Origin: Spirochaetales bacterium Spiro_01 | Lineage (GTDB): Bacteria; Spirochaetota; Spirochaetia; Sphaerochaetales; Sphaerochaetaceae | Assembly: GCA_001604265.1 (NCBI GenBank) | Contig: LVBC01000095.1 | Span: 1-8,875, forward strand | Reading direction: 5' to 3' | DNA length: 8,875 nt | Shown here: piece after piece, positions 1 to 5,646 of the stretch | Numbering within the stretch: position 1 is the first letter of the stretch | Layout of the letters: each line of letters starts with the position of its first letter | The notes under the pieces: model-generated | Databases searched by the model: none | Told to the model about the DNA's origin: nothing | The model's input: only the letters and a program-made list of their open reading frames with translations | Translations under genes and position numbers: made by a program

Positions 1-55
1 TTATTTCTGTCAGTTTCGTATTCTGCTCCAGCAGGCAGAAAATTCTAGTTGAGGT
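1..55. other. Upstream intergenic stretch, no gene assigned
   Basis: All short reading frames here end quickly, and none looks like a recognisable protein C-terminus. TTCTGC (21-26) can pair with GCAGAA (35-40) around an 8-nt loop, without a following T-run. No convincing -35/-10 promoter pair was found, so the transcription start may lie left of the window. Confidence 0.35.
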
Positions 56-85
56 ACGGAGGTGGGATTCATCTCCCACTTCTGT
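56..85 (+). other. Leader hairpin upstream of the binding-protein gene
   Basis: Bases 56-67 pair with 74-85 in a 12-bp stem (two G-U pairs) closed by a 6-nt loop, TTCATC (68-73). No T-run follows, so it does not look like an intrinsic terminator. It lies about 40 nt upstream of the start codon and leaves the Shine-Dalgarno free. A role in protecting the mRNA 5' end or marking a processing site is inferred. It could also be the end of an upstream intergenic region. Confidence 0.5.
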
Positions 86-92
86 TCAGAAA

Positions 93-107
93 CCGATTCT
101 CTATCGG
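93..107 (+). other. Small hairpin just before the ribosome binding site
   Basis: CCGAT (93-97) pairs with ATCGG (103-107) around a TCTCT loop. It ends 5 nt before the AGGAG at 113-117. The stem is short and could arise by chance. If it forms, it would insulate the ribosome binding site from upstream structure rather than hide it. Confidence 0.25.
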
Positions 108-112
108 ACAAA

Positions 113-117
113 AGGAG
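113..117 (+). promoter_or_regulatory. Ribosome binding site deciding the binding-protein start
   Basis: AGGAG sits 6 nt before ATG 124 in an A-rich context. It supports the start at 124 over the in-frame upstream start at 49, whose product would carry 25 residues ahead of an obvious signal peptide. Confidence 0.85.
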
Positions 118-123
118 AAAAAA

Positions 124-1698
124 ATGAAGAAGGCACTTATTATTGCACTTGCAGTGATGATGGTCACATCCTCACTCTTCGCACAGGGTGCAGCAGAGCC
201 GGGGAAGGCAGCAGCCGCAGGTCCTGCGAAGGTCTCGTACTGGGCACCGATGAATGCGGCCATCACGGCCAACGACTTCGGCGAGCTTCCTGTATGGCAG
301 GAGGTCGAGAAGGCAACGAACACCGAGATCGAGTTCGAGCACGCACCGGCCGCCTCGAAGGCACTCTCCGAGGCATTCAACATCCTCGTTGCATCCGGCG
401 ACTATCCGGACATCATCGAGTACAAGTGGATCGCCTATCCAGGTGGACCTCAGGTCGCCATCGACGACGGGATCATCATCCCTCTCAACGATGTCATCGA
501 GAAGTATGCACCGAACCTGAACAAGCTTCTCAAGGAGAATCCCGAGATCGCGAAGATGGTCTCCACCCCTGATGGGACATACTACTGCTTCCCTGCACTG
601 AGGGGCACGAGCTACGAGAACAACAACCTGCTCTTCAGCGAGGGCTGGCTGTGGAGGACGGATCTGCTGAAGAAGGCGGGCATCAACGAGGTGCCGGAGA
701 CCCCTGAAGAGGTCTATGCGGCAGCAGTCGCACTCAAGGGCATCGGAGTCGAGATTCCACTGTGCATCAGGCACGACCACATCGGAAGGGTATTCGGACC
801 TGGCTTCGACTCCTGGGACGACTTCTATGTGGAGGACGGAAAGGTAAGGCACGGTCTCATCGAGCCGCAGAGAAGGGAGTATCTGGAGTTCCTGAGGAAG
901 TGCTATGCAGAGGGACTTCTGGACAACGACTATCTGAACCTCACCAAGAAGAGCCTTGGCGTGAAGGTGCTCAACAACCAGATCGGCGGCGCATATGCAC
1001 CGGGCGGATCGGGAATCGGCACCTGGCTTCCACAGATGCAGAAGGATGATCCGAGCGTGGAGATGCACTCTGCAAGACCTATCTCCCCATCGAGGGACAG
1101 GCTCTCGAAGTTCGCGAAGATGAGCACCATCTACTCCGACTCGATGCCATCTGCGGCCATCACGACAAGCTGCAAGGATGTCGAGGCAGCAGCAAGGCTT
1201 CTCGACTACATGTACAGCCCAGAGGGCCACATGCTGATGAACTTCGGTATCGAGGGCAAGACCTACACCATGGAGAACGGATATCCTAGGTACACCGACT
1301 TCATCAAGAACAATCCTGACGGACTGTCGATGAGCCAGGTCATGGCACAGTACATGAGATGCTCTACGAACGGAGCATTCGTACAGGATCCAAGATATCT
1401 GGAGCAGTACTATGGACTTCCGGAGCTCACGGAGGCAATCGGCCTGTGGGCACAGACCGACTATGGCAAGTACGTCATGCCGCCAGTGAGCCAGTCCAGC
1501 GAGGAGGGACAGGAGCTTGCACAGATCCTCAACAGGATCACGACCTTCTACACCGAGCAGGAGAACAAGTTCATCACAGGAGCAGATCCGCTCAACGACG
1601 AGACCTTCAAGGCATACCAGGACCAGCTGAAGAAGTTCGGTATCGAGAGGGCCATCGAGATCAAGCAGAAGGCCTACGAAGCCTACATGGCCAAGTAA
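124..1698 (+). CDS. ABC transporter extracellular solute-binding protein, LplA/LipO type
   Basis: This is the periplasmic sugar-binding component of an ABC importer, 524 aa. Residues 1-20 form a signal peptide: two lysines, a hydrophobic core, then Ser-Leu-Phe-Ala before Gln-Gly. There is no lipobox cysteine, so a soluble periplasmic protein is expected. An Ala/Gly/Pro/Glu-rich linker (about 21-35) leads into the mature fold. That fold has family-typical stretches: SYWAPMN (38-44), a helix ending in LVASGDYPDII (88-98), and LKKAGINEVPETPEEV (182-197). The length exceeds the common 400-450 aa and fits the large LplA/LipO class, which usually binds oligosaccharides and pairs with LplB/YtcP-like permeases. 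The start at 124 is chosen over 49 because AGGAG (113-117) lies 6 nt upstream and the signal peptide begins exactly there. All 17 arginines are AGG/AGA and no ATA isoleucine codon occurs, which suggests high expression. The ligand is unknown. Confidence 0.93.
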   Translation: MKKALIIALAVMMVTSSLFAQGAAEPGKAAAAGPAKVSYWAPMNAAITANDFGELPVWQEVEKATNTEIEFEHAPAASKALSEAFNILVASGDYPDIIEYKWIAYPGGPQVAIDDGIIIPLNDVIEKYAPNLNKLLKENPEIAKMVSTPDGTYYCFPALRGTSYENNNLLFSEGWLWRTDLLKKAGINEVPETPEEVYAAAVALKGIGVEIPLCIRHDHIGRVFGPGFDSWDDFYVEDGKVRHGLIEPQRREYLEFLRKCYAEGLLDNDYLNLTKKSLGVKVLNNQIGGAYAPGGSGIGTWLPQMQKDDPSVEMHSARPISPSRDRLSKFAKMSTIYSDSMPSAAITTSCKDVEAAARLLDYMYSPEGHMLMNFGIEGKTYTMENGYPRYTDFIKNNPDGLSMSQVMAQYMRCSTNGAFVQDPRYLEQYYGLPELTEAIGLWAQTDYGKYVMPPVSQSSEEGQELAQILNRITTFYTEQENKFITGADPLNDETFKAYQDQLKKFGIERAIEIKQKAYEAYMAK

Positions 1699-1718
1699 TC
1701 CTGAAAGGGTGATTTCAT

Positions 1719-1744
1719 AGTGGGGCAGGGCAACCTGTCCCACT
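1719..1744 (+). other. Intergenic GCAA-tetraloop hairpin after the binding-protein gene
   Basis: AGTGGGGCAGG (1719-1729) pairs with CCTGTCCCACT (1734-1744), giving 11 bp with one G-U, closed by GCAA (1730-1733), a GNRA-class tetraloop. The heptamer TTCATAG is repeated on both sides (1714-1720 and 1744-1750). No T-run follows, so a simple intrinsic terminator is unlikely. Stable hairpins after binding-protein genes in sugar ABC operons, such as the malE-malF intergenic repeats, are known to protect the upstream message and lower downstream expression. That role is inferred here. Confidence 0.65.
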
Positions 1745-1760
1745 TCATAGAGGACAGACA

Positions 1761-3755
1761 ATGAATAATACGGAAAAACTTTTATCTCTCATCGATAGCG
1801 AATACGGTCCGGTAAAGGCCCTTGGCGAGCTTACTGGAGCAAAGCTGATCAGCTATTACCGGGACAGGAAGAATCCTGTCTATCTCTTCTCCTACAAGGA
1901 TGCAGAGGAGTATAGGGATGACAAGATCTTCGAGGATGCCCAGAAGGTCCTCGATCATGACATTTTCGGCCACAAGTTCAATGGGCCGATCGACTGGATG
2001 TTCAATCCTACTACTGAGACCAGCAGGGACAATGAGTGGTCCTGGTCGCTTTTCCGTACTATCTATTGGCAGCCACTTGCCAGGGCATACGCTCTGACAA
2101 AGGATGAGAAGTATACAAGGGAGTTTTTGGACGAGCTGCACTCATTCAGGGCCGCATGGCCAGCAGACGATTTCATCAAGGATACGAGCTTCGTTCCAAA
2201 GCAGCCCTTCCCAGGGACCGCCTGGAGAACGATCGAGACCGGTATCAGGCCATATACGACCTGGCTTCCTGTCTTCGAGATCTTCAGGAAGTCTCCTATC
2301 TGGACAGAGGATGACCTCGCTTCCTTCCTCGTTGGAATCTGGGAGCATGCAATCTTCCTTATGAGCCACTACTCCAACCATGACCGCTCCTCCAACTGGC
2401 TCAGCATGGAGACCTCAGCACTGCTTCAGATAGCAATAATGTTCCCTGAGTTCAAGGACTCCAAGGAGTGGTTCGATACCGCATACGGCCGTGTAATGCA
2501 CGAGATCAGGTACTGCTTCTCACAGAAGGGCGTTCATCTTGAGAAGACACCGATCTACCACATGGTAGCCTCGATCTCGTTCCTGCAGGCTGTCAGACTC
2601 TGCCAGCTCAATGGAATCTACGTTCCAGACTATGCAATGGACATCCTGGCAAGAAGTGCAAGATACGTCTACTCCCTTGTAAAGCCTGACCTCTCGACTC
2701 CAATGATCGGAGATGCAGACAGGGATGACCTCACGGCAAGAAGGGCAGATACCTCTGTCTACGAGGGCATGAACCTCTCCTTCTTCCCAAGGGACCTCAA
2801 TGAGATCAGGGCCTACTTCGAATGGCTCTACGAGCTGACGAAGGAGGAGGAGTTCAGGTTCTTCTCTTCGCAGAGAAAGGCTGGAAAGGCCCCAGAGCAG
2901 CTCGACTACGACTACTCTGAAGAGGGCATCTGGGTAATGAGAACAGGCTGGGGCGACAAGGATGACTACATCCTCTCGCACAGCACACAGCTGGAGCTTG
3001 GCGAGAGATCCACTCACAGCCACAACGACTGCATGCATGCAGAGGTCACTCTGAAGGGCGAGGATGTACTTGTCGACAGTGGAAGATACATCTACCGCTC
3101 CTCCATCTGGAAGGATTGGAGAGCCTACTTCGTCTCGGCTCTCGCACACAACACCCTCTATGTAGATGACCACGAGATGGGCCAGATCAAGGGCTACGAG
3201 GAGAGAAGAAGGAATGTAAGGACCCTCTGCCACTTCTTCGGAACAAAGGAGGGCATCAAGATGATCGATATGAGCCACAACGGCTATGCATACCTGCCAT
3301 CTCCTGTCTTCCACAGAAGAAAGCTGATGCTGCTTCCGGACAGCGTCGTTGTAATAGTCGATTACGTCGACCAGCTTGGAGATGGCGAGCACGACTTCAG
3401 GCTCATGTACAACTTCAATACAAAGGATGTGACCCTCGAGGGCAACAGGGCAATGTACACCTCCAGACATGGAATGAAGTTCACTCTGGACTTTGCTTCC
3501 ACAAAGGATCTGAAGCCCGAGCTTCTCATCGGTTCTCTCGATCCGAAGGGTGGCTGGATCAGCTACGGCTATCCAGAGAAGGAGCCTATCGGACAGGTCG
3601 GCTACAAGATGATCGGCAAGGCACCATTTACTGCAGTGACGGTCGTGAAGGCCGAGGGCTCAGATGCCAGGGCAGAGATCGTCGGTGACAAGGTCATGAT
3701 CACAAGCGGCGGCAGTGCCTGGTGCGTAGCAAGAAAGGAGCTGAAGAGGGTATGA
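1761..3755 (+). CDS. Heparinase II/III family protein (probable cytoplasmic oligosaccharide lyase)
   Basis: This 664-aa protein has the layout of PL12/15/17-type lyases. An N-terminal alpha/alpha toroid (about 40-360) precedes a C-terminal beta-sandwich (about 385-660) of the Heparinase_II_III type. Visible landmarks are EWSWSLFR (92-99) and YWQPLARAY (102-110), SNWLSMETS (211-219), EKTPIYHM (261-268) with candidate catalytic Tyr266/His267, THSHNDCMHAEV (418-429) with His419, His421, Asp423 and His426, DSGRYIY (439-445), and AHNTLYVDD (462-470). Such enzymes cleave uronic-acid glycosides by beta-elimination. There is no signal peptide, so it should act in the cytoplasm on imported oligosaccharides, unlike the many exported family members. 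GAGG and A (1750-1754) lie 6 nt before the ATG. Its stop overlaps the next gene's start as ATGA. The substrate (alginate, glycosaminoglycan, pectic or another uronide) cannot be assigned. A non-lyase role is possible in this divergent family. Confidence 0.88.
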   Translation: MNNTEKLLSLIDSEYGPVKALGELTGAKLISYYRDRKNPVYLFSYKDAEEYRDDKIFEDAQKVLDHDIFGHKFNGPIDWMFNPTTETSRDNEWSWSLFRTIYWQPLARAYALTKDEKYTREFLDELHSFRAAWPADDFIKDTSFVPKQPFPGTAWRTIETGIRPYTTWLPVFEIFRKSPIWTEDDLASFLVGIWEHAIFLMSHYSNHDRSSNWLSMETSALLQIAIMFPEFKDSKEWFDTAYGRVMHEIRYCFSQKGVHLEKTPIYHMVASISFLQAVRLCQLNGIYVPDYAMDILARSARYVYSLVKPDLSTPMIGDADRDDLTARRADTSVYEGMNLSFFPRDLNEIRAYFEWLYELTKEEEFRFFSSQRKAGKAPEQLDYDYSEEGIWVMRTGWGDKDDYILSHSTQLELGERSTHSHNDCMHAEVTLKGEDVLVDSGRYIYRSSIWKDWRAYFVSALAHNTLYVDDHEMGQIKGYEERRRNVRTLCHFFGTKEGIKMIDMSHNGYAYLPSPVFHRRKLMLLPDSVVVIVDYVDQLGDGEHDFRLMYNFNTKDVTLEGNRAMYTSRHGMKFTLDFASTKDLKPELLIGSLDPKGGWISYGYPEKEPIGQVGYKMIGKAPFTAVTVVKAEGSDARAEIVGDKVMITSGGSAWCVARKELKRV

Positions 3756-4510
3756 GGTTCGGAATCTGCTACGATATTAGGAAGATAAAGGATGCCGAGA
3801 AGGCCGGATACGACTACTTCGACGGAAAGCTCAACGCAATTGCAGCCTACAGCGATGAGGAGTTTGCCGAGGTCCTGAAGCTTGTAGAAGGCTCCTCGAT
3901 CAAGGTGGAGCGCTGCGCTCTGCTCTATCCGAAGACCATGGCAGTAGTCGGACCGGACTACAACGAGGATGAGATGGTCGCATATCTCGAGAAGGCCTTC
4001 TCGAGGATGAAGGCCCTCGGCTGCGATCTTGTTGTCTTCGGCTCGGGAAAGTCCAGAATGATTCCTTCTGGAATGAGGTGGCAGGATGCCTTTGCTCAGC
4101 TTGTCCAGGTGACAAGGAAGACTTCCGAGGTCGCTTCGAGGTATGGTGTAAGGATTGCAATCGAGCACCTCAACAGGAAGGAGACCAACCTGATCAACAC
4201 ACTGACCGAGGGCGCAGCTCTCCAGGCTGTGGTCGCAAGGGAGAATGTCGGACTCCTTGTCGACTCCTTCCATATGTGGCAGGAGTGCGAGGATATTTCG
4301 AAGATTCCTCTCTGTGCACCGCTTATGCACGCCCACATTGCCCTCAAGGGAACGAGGGGCTATCCAGTTGAGGCAACAGAGGAGGTGAAGGAGTTCTTCG
4401 CCGCTCTGAAGGCAGCTGGCTATGATGGAACACTCTCCGTTGAAGGAAAGACAGAGGACTTCTTCGGTGATTCGGCTAAGGCTCTTGCTGTAATGAGAGC
4501 TCTCTGTTAG
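3752..4510 (+). CDS. Sugar phosphate isomerase/epimerase-like TIM-barrel protein
   Basis: This 252-aa protein belongs to the xylose isomerase-like TIM-barrel (AP_endonuc_2) superfamily. The candidate divalent-metal ligands fall in family order: Glu138 in IAIEHLN, Asp171 and His174 in LLVDSFHM, His193/His195 in MHAHIAL, and Glu231 in LSVEGK. Relatives include hydroxypyruvate isomerase, tagatose/psicose 3-epimerase, inosose isomerase or dehydratase, and eliminases acting on 3-keto glycosides. The exact reaction is therefore open, although the metal site looks intact. The start at 3752 overlaps the lyase stop by 4 bp (ATGA). It is preferred over a GTG at 3722 because the family begins with a short beta strand (MRFGICYD). 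An AGGAG at 3736-3740 sits somewhat far away (11 nt), so initiation probably relies on coupling. It lies next to a Gfo/Idh dehydrogenase, a common pairing in sugar and inositol catabolism. Confidence 0.88.
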   Translation: MRFGICYDIRKIKDAEKAGYDYFDGKLNAIAAYSDEEFAEVLKLVEGSSIKVERCALLYPKTMAVVGPDYNEDEMVAYLEKAFSRMKALGCDLVVFGSGKSRMIPSGMRWQDAFAQLVQVTRKTSEVASRYGVRIAIEHLNRKETNLINTLTEGAALQAVVARENVGLLVDSFHMWQECEDISKIPLCAPLMHAHIALKGTRGYPVEATEEVKEFFAALKAAGYDGTLSVEGKTEDFFGDSAKALAVMRALC

Positions 4511-4518
4511 GAGACGAT

Positions 4519-5646
4519 ATGGACAAGGTAAGAATCGGAATAATCGGTTACGGACACATGGGAAGCCAGCACACGAAGGCCCTTATGGAGAACAAGGTCC
4601 CGAATGCGGTGCTGACTGCGATTGCAGATATTGACCCGAAGAAGATACAGAAGGCAAAGGAGTTCTGCAAGGACAAGGTCGCATACTTCGATGATGCGCT
4701 TTCTCTGATACACTCTGGTCTGATCGATGCAGTGATCCCAACAGTTCCCCACTACTGGCATCCAGTATATGCACTCGAGGCCTTCGATGCCGGTCTCAAC
4801 TACCTCTGCGAGAAGCCTGCAGGCGTCTTTGCAAATCAGGTAAGGAAGATGAACGAGGCTGCCGAGAGGTCTGGAAAGGTCTTCGGTGTCATGTTCAACC
4901 AGAGGACAAATCCTCTGTACCAGAAGGCAAGGGACCTTGTGCAGGGAGGAGAGCTTGGAAGGATTCTCCACTGTCATTGGCTCATAACCTCCTGGTTCAG
5001 ACCTCAGAGCTACTATGACAACTCCGACTGGAGAGCAACCTGGAAGGGCGAGGGCGGTGGTGTCCTGATGAATCAGAATCCGCACAACCTCGACCTATGG
5101 CAGTGGATCTGCGGAATGCCCTGCCGTGTAAAGGCAGAGGTCTACTATGGCAAGCACAGGAACATCGAGGTCGAGGACGATGTCTTTGCCCTGATGGAGT
5201 ATCCTGATGGTCACATCGGCACCTATATCACCACAATCTCTGACGAACCAGGCTCAAATAGACTTGAGATATCCGGAACCAGAGGTAAGCTCGTTGTCGA
5301 GAACGACACCATTACACTCTGGAGATGCAGAGAGACGACCGATGAGTTCCAGGCCCGCTTCAAGGGCGAGATCGGACACCCAGAGGTCTGGAAGTGCGAG
5401 ATTCCTGTGAAGGGCAAGTACACCTCCCACTGTGGTATCATCGAGAACTTCTGTGACGCCATATTGAAGGGCAAGCCTCTTCTTGCTCCAGGCTCAGATG
5501 GCATCAAGTCCCTCGAGATTGCAAATGCCATCTTCATGTCCTCATGGACCGGTGGCGGCTGGGTAGATGTCCCAGTCGACGGTGACAAGTTCGAAGCCCT
5601 TCTCAGAGAGAAGTGCGGCGGAGCTTTCATCTTCGAGGAGAAATAA
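4519..5646 (+). CDS. Gfo/Idh/MocA family oxidoreductase (first copy)
   Basis: This 375-aa protein is a probable NAD(P)-dependent sugar or polyol dehydrogenase. An N-terminal Rossmann domain opens with GIIGYGHMGSQH (7-18), and Asp37 or Asp39 at the end of the second strand may contact the ribose. The family hallmark CEKP (97-100) supplies the probable catalytic Lys99. The substrate-binding domain carries WRATWKGEGGG (171-181) and NQNPHNLDL (185-193), with His189 as the likely second catalytic residue. AGGAG (4509-4513) lies 5 nt before the ATG, and the gap to the isomerase gene is 8 nt. The stop codon TAA shares its last base with the next gene's ATG. The substrate is unknown. By context it acts on a sugar or keto-sugar released by the lyase or changed by the isomerase. 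It is a distant paralogue of the gene starting at 7882. Confidence 0.93.
   Translation: MDKVRIGIIGYGHMGSQHTKALMENKVPNAVLTAIADIDPKKIQKAKEFCKDKVAYFDDALSLIHSGLIDAVIPTVPHYWHPVYALEAFDAGLNYLCEKPAGVFANQVRKMNEAAERSGKVFGVMFNQRTNPLYQKARDLVQGGELGRILHCHWLITSWFRPQSYYDNSDWRATWKGEGGGVLMNQNPHNLDLWQWICGMPCRVKAEVYYGKHRNIEVEDDVFALMEYPDGHIGTYITTISDEPGSNRLEISGTRGKLVVENDTITLWRCRETTDEFQARFKGEIGHPEVWKCEIPVKGKYTSHCGIIENFCDAILKGKPLLAPGSDGIKSLEIANAIFMSSWTGGGWVDVPVDGDKFEALLREKCGGAFIFEEK

Noticed and set aside
15..55. Sigma-70 type promoter using TATTCT at 19-24 as -10
   Set aside because: The match is weak, and a properly spaced -35 box would lie outside the window, so it cannot be supported.
49..123. Upstream in-frame start for the binding protein
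   Set aside because: It would place 25 mostly non-hydrophobic residues before a clear signal peptide, and it runs through the leader hairpin. ATG 124 has a well-spaced AGGAG.
1719..1750. Rho-independent terminator after the binding-protein gene
   Set aside because: The hairpin is strong, but the following bases are TTCATAG, not a T-run, and the lyase gene follows immediately on the same strand.
1714..1750. TTCATAG direct repeats as an insertion or attachment site
   Set aside because: The repeats are only 7 bp, 30 bp apart, and flank a hairpin with no mobile-element gene or terminal inverted repeats.
172..1761. A 529-aa open frame on the minus strand opposite the binding-protein gene
   Set aside because: It is in exact codon register with the real gene, and its openness follows from the scarcity of TTA, CTA and TCA codons there. 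Its translation is rich in Leu, Val, Arg and Cys with no recognisable domain.
2520..3470. A 316-aa minus-strand open frame inside the lyase gene
   Set aside because: The translation has no coherent domain and lies opposite the conserved HSHND region of the lyase. It is a shadow of biased codon use.
3602..4336. A 244-aa minus-strand open frame spanning the lyase-isomerase junction
   Set aside because: It has no recognisable product and lies opposite two well-supported genes that are joined by an ATGA overlap.
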